NCBI GenBank assembly: GCA_018968995.1
Contig: JAGWZD010000008.1
Location: 1-18,879 of the forward strand
Origin: Bdellovibrionales bacterium
Lineage (GTDB): Bacteria > Bdellovibrionota > UBA1018
Length of the DNA stretch: 18,879 nt
Direction: 5' to 3'
Both the position numbers and the translations under genes were made by a program. Numbering within the stretch: the first letter of the stretch is position 1; each line of letters starts with the position of its first letter. Shown here one piece after another: positions 1 through 5,378 of the stretch. The notes beneath the pieces were generated by a model. The model worked only from the letters and a program-made list of their open reading frames with translations, was not told the DNA's origin and searched no databases.

Positions 1-231
1 CTCTGTTTACTTAAACAACCAGCTTTAAAGTCGTCTAAACGCCCAGAGTGCACAGACAGGCTGCCAATTAGCCCGCTCTCTCTTTCAAAAAATTCATCCC
101 AAGTTTTCAAAGATCAAACGCTGACACAACAAAGTTCCCGCCAACTTTTCGTTAGCACTCACAACGTCGCTGTTTCAGCGGTGTCTGGTTATTTAGACTT
201 ACTGCGGATTCGAAGCAACAGCTTTTTTTAA
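1..231 (+). CDS. Possible C-terminal tail of a gene entering from the left edge
   Basis: Frame 1 of the plus strand stays open from the first base to a TAA at 229-231, giving 76 codons without any ATG. The translation is rich in Ser, Gln, Leu and Lys and ends in GYLDLLRIRSNSFF. I recognise no domain. An open frame of this length at an edge can occur by chance (about 3% per frame from stop-codon frequency alone), so this may be noncoding DNA. If it is real, it is the disordered end of a protein whose body lies outside the window. No terminator is evident after it: the hairpin CGCTG-TTT-CAGCG at 168-180 lies inside the frame and has no U-tract. Confidence 0.22.
   Translation, partial: LCLLKQPALKSSKRPECTDRLPISPLSLSKNSSQVFKDQTLTQQSSRQLFVSTHNVAVSAVSGYLDLLRIRSNSFF
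4..17. repeat. Short palindrome TGTTTA-CT-TAAACA
   Basis: This is a perfect 6-bp inverted repeat with a 2-nt centre. It has the form of a dimeric-repressor operator, but it lies at the window edge inside a frame that may be coding, so no function can be assigned. Confidence 0.2.
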
Positions 232-406
232 AAATTCCACGCTCCACCTCGTGAATCGAAAACACCCGTATCCAAACCCCCTTTGGCTTGCTGCACATCC
301 CTCTCGACCAAGCCCGAATTCAGGCCCAAAAACGACCCCCACTGAAAGATCCGCAGACGCTTTAAGAAGATTAAAAATACCGCCTAAAACCGCACAATTA
401 CACGAG

Positions 407-434
407 TTCACACTTTTCTCTTGCTCTCGATAAC
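407..434 (+). promoter_or_regulatory. Candidate promoter of the c-di-GMP riboswitch RNA
   Basis: TTCACA (407-412, five of six to the -35 consensus) is followed after 16 nt by GATAAC (429-434, four of six to the -10). Transcription would start near 441, about 20 nt before the first structured RNA segment. The overlapping octamer CTCGATAA (426-433) also matches six of eight positions of the sigma-28 (FliA) -10 box GCCGATAA, but no good TAAA box lies 15 nt upstream. The stretch 232-406 between the possible gene tail and this promoter shows nothing else I can support. Confidence 0.38.
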
Positions 435-463
435 GCGCCGCATTAAGCTGATTTCAGAAGGTT

Positions 464-515
464 GGTAGAGTTTGGCCAGGCAAGGCCGCTCTTGAAGAGG
501 GAAGCACTCTCTACC
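464..515 (+). ncRNA. Structured 5' domain of the riboswitch RNA (three-way-junction-like)
   Basis: GGTAGAG (464-470) pairs with CTCTACC (509-515) to close a domain holding two inner hairpins: GGCC-AGGCAA-GGCC (474-487) and CTCT-TGA-AGAG (489-499). The domain ends 2 nt before the P1 helix of the GEMM-I aptamer, so the two would stack or compete. I know no RNA family with this fold. It could be an insulating 5' stabiliser of an abundant RNA, or a second sensory domain. The evidence is base pairing read by eye, without covariation support. Confidence 0.45.
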
Positions 516-517
516 CC

Positions 518-616
518 CCTTTGAAAAGGGCAAACCGGCCGAAAGGTCGGGACGCAAAGCCACGGGACTTCCGGTTGGTCTACCCCGCCAACCTACGTCA
601 GCCGGGCTACCAAAGG
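518..616 (+). promoter_or_regulatory. Cyclic-di-GMP-I (GEMM-I) riboswitch aptamer
   Basis: This aptamer binds the second messenger c-di-GMP and changes transcription or translation of the attached RNA. P1 is CCTTTG (518-523) with CAAAGG (611-616). The conserved GGGCAAACC lies at 528-536. P2 is CCGGCC/GGTCGG (535-540 with 545-550), capped by a GAAA tetraloop at 541-544. The hallmark GACGCAAAGCC is at 551-561. P3 ends in a GGTTGG/CCAACC hairpin (573-578 with 588-593), and the closing GCCGGGCTACC is at 601-611. By my alignment to the Vibrio Vc2 aptamer, the ligand-selecting position (G20) is G528, which favours c-di-GMP over the cGAMP-type variants that carry A. All conserved segments are present, so it should be functional. 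It sits upstream of queE, an unusual neighbour for this class. Confidence 0.92.
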
Positions 617-624
617 AGGACGAA

Positions 625-697
625 CGGGCCTGAAGATAGGCCGCCTAGTTTTCAAAGGGGGTCCCCCAAAGGACCCCTCTTCATCCCAGGAGGCCCG
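625..697 (+). promoter_or_regulatory. Candidate antiterminator / expression platform
   Basis: CGGGCCT at 625-631 is an exact copy of the terminator 3' arm (714-720) and is fully complementary to its 5' arm AGGCCCG (691-697). Pairing 625-631 with 691-697 would prevent the terminator. The same segment can instead form a local hairpin GGCCT-GAAGAT-AGGCC (627-642), which would free the terminator. A further hairpin, GGGGTCC/GGACCCC (658-664 with 671-677), lies between. This arrangement resembles a transcriptional riboswitch platform, but P1 ends at 616 and does not overlap 625-631, so how ligand binding would choose between states is not evident. Confidence 0.45.
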
Positions 698-730
698 CTT
701 GCTCGGACGCAGGCGGGCCTCTCCATTTTT
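689..730 (+). terminator. Rho-independent terminator after the riboswitch
   Basis: AGGCCCGC (691-698) pairs with GCGGGCCT (713-720). The stem can be extended by G690-C721 and by an inner TGC/GCA pairing (700-702 with 709-711). A run of five T follows at 726-730, slightly set off from the stem. The queE start codon comes 16 nt later with no room for another promoter, so queE transcription probably depends on read-through here. Confidence 0.72.
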
Positions 731-746
731 GTGTTACGAGTTCTAC

Positions 747-1439
747 ATGGGACGATCTACCCAAATTCAAAACACCCTGCTCGTCTCAGAAATTTTTCAC
801 AGTATTCAAGGCGAGGGAACTCATTCGGGTCTGCCCTATGTTTTTATCCGACTTACGGGCTGCAACCTGCGATGCACCTATTGCGACACCAGCTACGCGT
901 TTCACGGCGGCTCGAAAATGAGCGTTGAGGAAATTCTCTCGCAAGCGAAAGCCTATCACTGTGCTCGCGTATTACTCACAGGCGGCGAACCACTCATGCA
1001 AAGACCCGCGCTAGCTCTTTGCAAAGCCTTATTTCAGTGTGGTTTTGAAGTAAGTATCGAAACGCATGGAGAAGCCCCTATTTACGCCTTCTCACCTTTT
1101 GCTCGAATCATCATGGATATTAAAACGCCCTCGAGCAATATGTGCCGAGGAGGATTTAGAAAAAATCTTCCGTTCTTAAAAGCGACCGATGAAATCAAAT
1201 TCGTAATCGGATCTAAAGAGGACTATTTTTGGGCGAAAGCCCTTATACTTTCCGGTGAGCTGCCGGCTACCCAAGCAATTTTACTTTCTGCCGCCAACAC
1301 CGCCGCTAATGCGCCGGGAAAGTTTCCGGGAGTAGAGCTCCGCTGGCTTGCCGAAAAAATTCTAGAAGACAAACTTCCGGTTCGACTCCAAACACAACTA
1401 CACAAAACCATCTGGGGCTTAGATACTCGCGGAGTCTAG
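747..1439 (+). CDS. queE: 7-carboxy-7-deazaguanine synthase QueE
   Basis: This radical SAM enzyme of the cytoplasm converts 6-carboxy-tetrahydropterin to 7-carboxy-7-deazaguanine, the committed step to queuosine in tRNA. The 230-residue protein opens with SEIFHSIQGEGTHSGLP, typical of the family, followed by the cluster-binding CNLRCTYCD (CxxxCxxC) and the SAM-site motif LLTGGEPL. An in-frame TTG at 699 lies inside the terminator loop and is rejected as a start; ATG at 747 precedes the conserved block by the usual distance, although the ribosome binding site is weak (ACGAG). The gene follows the c-di-GMP riboswitch and its terminator directly, so it may be under c-di-GMP control or may receive only read-through. 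Its 3' end overlaps the convergent ATPase gene by 21 bp. Confidence 0.93.
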   Translation: MGRSTQIQNTLLVSEIFHSIQGEGTHSGLPYVFIRLTGCNLRCTYCDTSYAFHGGSKMSVEEILSQAKAYHCARVLLTGGEPLMQRPALALCKALFQCGFEVSIETHGEAPIYAFSPFARIIMDIKTPSSNMCRGGFRKNLPFLKATDEIKFVIGSKEDYFWAKALILSGELPATQAILLSAANTAANAPGKFPGVELRWLAEKILEDKLPVRLQTQLHKTIWGLDTRGV

Positions 1440-2357
1440 CTGCAGGCCCAGCGGCTTAAACTCAGCCCCAACGCCCATCCCGCTTTCGAGAGACATCCAA
1501 TAAACATCTCTCACACCAAATGTCTGCGCCGACCAGACTCGAGCCTCTGGGGGAATTCGATAAAAAAGCCGATACTCCGCTGCACCCAAGCCCGGCTCAC
1601 CGTGGCGAGAGGAAGAAACGGGCTGCAACAACTGGGGCGTTTTTCTCAGCACCTGACAAGTCAGCAATGAGCATGGCAAGTCGAGTGAAATCATAAACCC
1701 ACCCAGAATCTTCGAACGCGAAGCGGATATCCGAGCCCCGAACTCCTGAGACAAAGACTTTAGACGCGACAGGCCCATCCCCCGCCCCGCGTCCACCCCA
1801 GGAGTTTCACGAGTGGTGAGTTGATCCAAAAAAAGGGCTGAGTAGAGCTGAGAATCCTCTCCTCTTTGTACACCCAATTCCAACTTTGACAGATCTTCCG
1901 CAGTCATCAGCTTTTTCTCTCGAATTGCAGCAATCACTTTTTTAGTCTGGATTCCGGCGCCGTCATCATGAAACTCGAGCTTGATCCCAAGAGTACTTAA
2001 AGAAACTGAAACCAGCACTTTGGCGGTCTCTAGCTTGCCTGCAAACTTTCGCTCCGCTCGACTTTCGCGCCCGTGAGCTGCCCAATTTCTGATGGACTCA
2101 ACTAGAAACTCAGAAATGGCAGGGGCAATTCGCCGTGGCACCTCTAGTCCTGGCACGCTCTGAATTTCAAGAATGGGCGCGTCAGCATCAGGGAAAGCCA
2201 CAACTTGTAAAAGAGGGGCTACCGGCTCCATTAATGTAGCGCGCTGAGCGGCTAGCAATGCACTCATTGCATCACTCGAATTTGATGAAACTGCCAAATC
2301 AAAGGCCAGCCGCGCAAAACAGGTCTCAAAGGTCTGAAGACCTTCTAAAGTGCCCAT
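1419..2357 (-). CDS. Stand-alone CheA-type (P4-like) histidine-kinase ATPase domain protein
   Basis: The 312-residue protein carries the GHKL ATP-binding fold in the CheA style. The N box is ESIRNWAAHG (Asn91, His95), the G1 box DDGAGI is at 131-136 followed by a CheA-like linker (VIAAIREKKL), and the G2 box GRGMGL is at 191-196, followed by a closing beta segment near 205-228. No phosphotransfer (P1), dimerisation (P3), CheW-like (P5), receiver or membrane segment is visible. The first 75 residues and last 85 residues match nothing I know. It could act as a kinase or anti-factor that works in trans, or simply bind ATP. Its ATG has GAGG only 1 nt upstream, so the start is uncertain. It is convergent with queE and divergent from tRNA-Cys. 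Confidence 0.75.
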   Translation of the reverse strand: MGTLEGLQTFETCFARLAFDLAVSSNSSDAMSALLAAQRATLMEPVAPLLQVVAFPDADAPILEIQSVPGLEVPRRIAPAISEFLVESIRNWAAHGRESRAERKFAGKLETAKVLVSVSLSTLGIKLEFHDDGAGIQTKKVIAAIREKKLMTAEDLSKLELGVQRGEDSQLYSALFLDQLTTRETPGVDAGRGMGLSRLKSLSQEFGARISASRSKILGGFMISLDLPCSLLTCQVLRKTPQLLQPVSSSRHGEPGLGAAEYRLFYRIPPEARVWSAQTFGVRDVYWMSLESGMGVGAEFKPLGLQLDSASI

Positions 2358-2366
2358 GCCTCAATG

Positions 2367-2396
2367 TTGACAAACAAATCGATCACTTGCTACCCC
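2367..2396 (+). promoter_or_regulatory. Candidate promoter of tRNA-Cys
   Basis: A perfect TTGACA (2367-2372) is followed after 18 nt by TACCCC (2391-2396), which is preceded by TGC as in an extended -10. The -10 itself is weak. The tRNA 5' end lies about 32 nt downstream, a normal leader length. Confidence 0.35.
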
Positions 2397-2427
2397 GAAG
2401 CTCGTCGGTTAACCTGCGTTCCTACGG

Positions 2428-2503
2428 GGTGACGTGCCGGAATGGCTAACGGGACGGTTTGCAAAACCGTATTTTGTGAGTTCGATTCTCACCGTCACCT
2501 CCA
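2428..2503 (+). tRNA. tRNA-Cys (anticodon GCA)
   Basis: The acceptor stem is GGTGACG/CGTCACC. The anticodon arm is ACGGT-TTGCAAA-ACCGT with anticodon GCA. The T arm is TGTGAG-TTCGATT-CTCAC. The discriminator base is T, as expected for tRNA-Cys (U73 is an identity element), and the CCA end is encoded. The gene ends 6 nt before the stop of the convergent zinc-ribbon gene, with no terminator visible between. Confidence 0.96.
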
Positions 2504-2509
2504 ATCACT

Positions 2510-3028
2510 TCATTCATTCCCAAGAATTTTGCTTAACACCGAGTTGATGATGTATCGAAGCGGCCTTTGCTCGGACTTCCGATTCTCGTTAGCTCCTTTT
2601 TTTCGGTCTTCCTCGACCGACCGGGCTAAGGCGATCCACTCATCGCGATTTTCCTCGGCCTCTTTTTCGCAGTGCTCGCGATAGGCTTGAATCTTCTCGA
2701 GCTCTTTTACATCCAGCCAAACTCCGTGAGAGTTTGGGCATCGGTCCAGAATAATTCCTGAGTTGTAGGCGTAATTCACAGCAATCATTTGCCTTGAACA
2801 CTTGGGGCATTTCTCCACGGAAGCCTGCTCATTTTGAGTCACGCCCGCGAAGGCCATATTCAATGCCTCCTCAAGAACCTCATCGCTAAATTTTTCTTCC
2901 CGAGAGTTCAGGATCCCGACTAATTCTCCCTCATCCAGCCAAGTACCCCGACACTTTAAACAACGATCAATTTCGGTGCCCTCGTAAGTTTCATGTTTTA
3001 GGGCGCTACTGCATCGTGGACATTTCAT
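2510..3028 (-). CDS. Double zinc-ribbon (zf-TFIIB family) protein
   Basis: The 172-residue soluble protein holds two zinc ribbons. The first is at residues 3-35: CPRC, then IDRCLKCRGTWLDEGEL. The second is near 74-112: CPKCSRQM, then LDRCPNSHGVWLDVKELEKI, in which the last Cys pair is CPNSH, so His probably replaces the fourth Cys. The WLD-x-x-EL signature is typical of the bacterial zf-TFIIB family, whose role is unknown. The C-terminal third is charged and probably a helix or coil (EEDRKKGANENRKSEQR). The start is supported by AGGAG 10 nt upstream. The 201-bp stretch to the divergent UppP-like gene must hold both promoters, but I see no clear boxes in it. Confidence 0.85.
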   Translation of the reverse strand: MKCPRCSSALKHETYEGTEIDRCLKCRGTWLDEGELVGILNSREEKFSDEVLEEALNMAFAGVTQNEQASVEKCPKCSRQMIAVNYAYNSGIILDRCPNSHGVWLDVKELEKIQAYREHCEKEAEENRDEWIALARSVEEDRKKGANENRKSEQRPLRYIINSVLSKILGNE

Positions 3029-3229
3029 CGCTCTGCTCTCCTGCTTAACGACATTTCGTTCTCTTTAATTTTATGCCTCCCTAAATAAATCAGCTAGTAC
3101 TCTTCTGAATGAAAAGAATCCCTAAACAAGCCATACTCCCTTATCTCGTAAGCACCATTTTCTTGACGGCACCCCTGCAAAGGCTCTGCGATTGGCTTTT
3201 AAATGAGCTCATAGTAATTTTCTTTTCCT

Positions 3230-4069
3230 ATGACCATCATGGAATCATTAGTGCTAGCTACTCTTCAGGGTTTTGGGCGCATCATCCCAATGAGTAGCGA
3301 GACACAAATCAAATTCTTTCAACGGTTCTACCCCACCGCACTTCCTGATGATGCATGGAATGCAACCTTCGCACTAGGCGCGCTAATAGCGTTGCTTCTG
3401 TATTTTGTTCATGATTGGGCCAGCATTTTGTCGTCATTGATTCAGGTGACGATTTTTCGCAAGCGTCCCATGACCCTGGATGAGAGATATCCTTTTTTTA
3501 TCGCTCTTTGTGCAAGCATACCCGCTATTGCTTTAGCCTTTTTGATTCACAAACTGGAGCTACCGTCTTTATTTGCCATCCAGGAGTCCTTGGCTTCATG
3601 GGAAATTGGAGGACTGGTCGGCGGAACCGCGCTGCTTTTTTTCGCCGAACGCTGGAGCAAGAGGAATCGGGGACCCTTTGACCTAGGAGTCTTGGACAGT
3701 ATTGCCCTTGGAGTCGGACAACTGATTTCTTGGATACCCGGAATTGGCGGTACACTCGGCATGCTGAGCGTGAGCCAACTGCGCAACTACCACCTCGAGG
3801 CAACCACCAAGAGTGTCTGTCTACTGAGTCTTCCCTTCATTGTTGTTGAATTGGCTCAGGGGTCAGCACAAATTCATTGGTCTGAAGCCGAACCGATGCT
3901 CGGAATCTCTTGGCTTCAATGGGGACTCAGCCTGTTTGTTTGCACCATCAGCGCATTTATTGCGCTACGAATCTTAAACGAGCACTTTCGCCGAACGGGC
4001 TTCAAAAAGCTAATAGGCTACAGGGCCGTAGTCACTGCTATCGCCATTGGGTTTTATTTTTTTAGTTAG
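3230..4069 (+). CDS. UppP/BacA-like undecaprenyl-diphosphatase homologue, probably catalytically inactive
   Basis: The 279-residue membrane protein aligns along its whole length with UppP (E. coli BacA, 273 aa), which dephosphorylates undecaprenyl diphosphate at the periplasmic face. Landmarks are the N-terminal LATLQGFGRIIPMSSETQ, ALGALIALLLYF, the second repeat GQLISWIPGIGGTLGML, and a C-terminal YRAVVTAIAIGFYFF. The active residues do not fit. In the first motif (E/Q-xxx-E...PxSSxGH) Glu21 is Arg and His30 is Gln; in the second (PGxSRSG) the SRS with catalytic Arg174 is GGT. The fold and hydrophobic segments are intact and there is no frameshift, so a retained non-enzymatic role such as lipid binding or transport is more likely than decay. 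The ribosome binding site is poor; Met4 (3239) is an alternative start. Confidence 0.82.
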   Translation: MTIMESLVLATLQGFGRIIPMSSETQIKFFQRFYPTALPDDAWNATFALGALIALLLYFVHDWASILSSLIQVTIFRKRPMTLDERYPFFIALCASIPAIALAFLIHKLELPSLFAIQESLASWEIGGLVGGTALLFFAERWSKRNRGPFDLGVLDSIALGVGQLISWIPGIGGTLGMLSVSQLRNYHLEATTKSVCLLSLPFIVVELAQGSAQIHWSEAEPMLGISWLQWGLSLFVCTISAFIALRILNEHFRRTGFKKLIGYRAVVTAIAIGFYFFS

Positions 4070-4096
4070 CCGCCTAGGTCGAAACGCCCTTAGTAT

Positions 4097-4393
4097 TTAC
4101 TTCTTCTCTGCGGATTTCGAGTAATCGACCATTTCTTTCAGTTCCTTACCCACCTTAAAAAAAGGAACCCGTTTGGGCGGAACATTCACGACTTGTCCGG
4201 TTTTAGGGTTTCGCCCCTGATAGCTGCCATAGCTTCGATTTACAAATGAACCAAACCCACGAATCTCAATCCGATCGTCCTTCTTGAGAGCGTCCGACAT
4301 CATATCGAAAACCATGTTGACCACCAGCTCTGCTTGCTTGTGCTGAAGGTGGGCTTTTTCTGAAATGATATTGATGAGATCCGCTTTAGTCAT
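4097..4393 (-). CDS. IHF/HU family DNA-bending protein
   Basis: The 98-residue protein binds DNA as a dimer and bends it, organising the nucleoid and regulatory complexes. The N-terminal helices (MTKADLINIISEKA) are followed by the family signature IEIRGFGSF and the DNA-contacting arm GRNPKTGQVVNVPPKRVPFFKVGKELKE, in which NPKTG-x-V with the intercalating Pro is conserved. YGSYQGRNPKTG is closer to IHF beta than to HU, but a subunit assignment is not secure. GAGGGAG lies 5 nt before the ATG. A palindromic IHF-consensus sequence lies 36-53 bp upstream of the start codon, suggesting autoregulation. The 3' end is 27 bp from the convergent UppP-like gene. Confidence 0.93.
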   Translation of the reverse strand: MTKADLINIISEKAHLQHKQAELVVNMVFDMMSDALKKDDRIEIRGFGSFVNRSYGSYQGRNPKTGQVVNVPPKRVPFFKVGKELKEMVDYSKSAEKK

Positions 4394-4428
4394 GAAGGCT
4401 CCCTCTTCGAAGGTTACCTTTTTACGCT

Positions 4429-4446
4429 AAATCAACCCATTGATTT
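4429..4446. promoter_or_regulatory. Palindromic IHF-consensus site upstream of the IHF gene
   Basis: AAATCAA (4429-4435) and TTGATTT (4440-4446) form a perfect inverted repeat around CCCA. Both strands match the E. coli IHF consensus WATCAANNNNTTR exactly: AATCAACCCATTG at 4430-4442 on the plus strand, and AATCAATGGGTTG at 4433-4445 on the minus strand. A fixed match is expected about once per 65 kb per strand, and this one falls in the 137-bp leader of an IHF-family gene. It may act as an operator. Confidence 0.45.
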
Positions 4447-4456
4447 TGCAAGGAAT

Positions 4457-4477
4457 GATTCAAGATCCACTTGAATC
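4457..4477. repeat. Inverted repeat between tRNA-Arg and the IHF gene
   Basis: GATTCAAG (4457-4464) and CTTGAATC (4470-4477) form a perfect 8-bp stem with a 5-nt loop. On the minus strand it lies 54 nt after the tRNA 3' end and lacks a U-tract, so it could be a processing or weak attenuation hairpin, or a protein-binding site. Confidence 0.4.
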
Positions 4478-4530
4478 CCGGTCGCCAGAATACTGTCGCT
4501 CAGGCCCACAACGCACCCTTAGCGAATACA

Positions 4531-4605
4531 TGGTGGTCCCACCAGGAATCGAACCTGGAACAAAGCTTTAGGAAAGCTCCGTTATATCCATTTAACTATG
4601 GGACC
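4531..4605 (-). tRNA. tRNA-Arg (anticodon CCU)
   Basis: Read on the minus strand, the acceptor stem is GGTCCCA/TGGGACC with discriminator A and an encoded CCA. The anticodon arm is GAGCT-TTCCTAA-AGCTT with anticodon CCT. The T arm is CCAGG-TTCGATT-CCTGG. It begins 17 nt after the stop of the M23 peptidase gene on the same strand and may be cotranscribed with that unit. Confidence 0.95.
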
Positions 4606-4622
4606 AAAAGAACGTCCCACAA

Positions 4623-5378
4623 CTAGCGCAGCCGGTCTGCTGCCGCAAGGGTGGAGCGACTTCGCCCGCGGACTGGGCGTTTGGCAGGCTCCGGAGGAGC
4701 CTCGCGCAACGCAAACTTGAGGGGGTCTACCGGCTGAAGCCCTGCACGCACCTCAAAATGCAGATGAGGACCCGAAGATCGCCCCGTGGAGCCCGACAAG
4801 GCGACCCGTTGTCCCCGAGTCACCGTCTGTCCTTTTCGAACCAGGAGTCGCGAGTTGTGCCCATACACGGTCGCCATACCCACAGAACTCTTAATGACCA
4901 CTAGGTTTCCATAACCCGTAATTCCTGAACCCGAATACAAAACAACACCATCATGGGCAGCATAGACTGGGGTTCCAGATGGGGCCCGCAAATCGACTCC
5001 CTCGTGCATATCTCCCCCCCGAACTCCGAAATGAGACGTGACATGAACATTTCGGAGAGGCCACGAGAGCTCCAGAGACCTTGCCACACGAATCCAGCGC
5101 GACATTCGAATTGAATCGAAAGCAGTGGAAGTAGCATTAACCGAGGGCCTCGATGCAAGAGATCGAACTTGAAGTAATCCGCGACGCTTTCCTGTTGAGT
5201 CAGGACGGCTTTCAGTAACTGAAGACGTCGCGACTCGGCGCGACTGCAGCGATCCGCGCTCCATGGCCTCAAGCCAGCCGACACGGTTCTTCCGATGGTG
5301 TCCTACTGACGAACACGCCGTTACTAGGACAAAGAGAGAACAAAAGCCCATTCGAAAAATAATCCTGAGAAGCCTCAT
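4623..5378 (-). CDS. M23 family peptidase lipoprotein (NlpD/EnvC-like)
   Basis: The 251-residue protein has a lipoprotein signal peptide with lipobox LVTAC (Cys22), so it should be anchored in the envelope facing the periplasm. After a low-complexity Arg/Ser-rich linker (25-100), the M23 domain spans about 105-220. All zinc and catalytic positions are present: His125 and Asp129 (MHEGVD), His174 (YGHNS), and His205-x-His207 (PHLHFEV). It should therefore be an active glycyl-glycine-type peptidoglycan endopeptidase, unlike E. coli NlpD, which is degenerate and activates amidases. No LysM domain is visible, which also differs from NlpD. The ATG overlaps the surE stop (ATGA), implying translational coupling; surE with an nlpD-like gene is a familiar neighbourhood, here without pcm. 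Confidence 0.9.
   Translation of the reverse strand: MRLLRIIFRMGFCSLFVLVTACSSVGHHRKNRVGWLEAMERGSLQSRRVATSSVTESRPDSTGKRRGLLQVRSLASRPSVNATSTAFDSIRMSRWIRVARSLELSWPLRNVHVTSHFGVRGGDMHEGVDLRAPSGTPVYAAHDGVVLYSGSGITGYGNLVVIKSSVGMATVYGHNSRLLVRKGQTVTRGQRVALSGSTGRSSGPHLHFEVRAGLQPVDPLKFALREAPPEPAKRPVRGRSRSTLAAADRLR

Noticed and set aside
199..433. Short open frames on both strands near the left end (60-70 codons)
   Set aside because: No ribosome binding site, no recognisable pattern, and they overlap each other antisense; treated as noncoding.
407..433. Firm assignment of a sigma-28 (FliA) promoter to the riboswitch RNA
   Set aside because: The -10-like CTCGATAA is good, but no acceptable TAAA element lies at the right distance; a sigma-70 reading fits at least as well.
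699..746. Upstream TTG start for queE
   Set aside because: It lies in the terminator hairpin loop and the added residues match nothing in QueE.
521..928. Open frame of 135 codons on the plus strand
   Set aside because: It runs through the riboswitch, the terminator and the start of queE in another frame; its composition is explained by the structured RNA.
3109..3297. Plus-strand frame of 62 codons before the UppP-like gene, considered as a frameshifted N-terminus
   Set aside because: The UppP-like protein already has a complete N-terminus aligning with the start of UppP, so no frameshift is needed.
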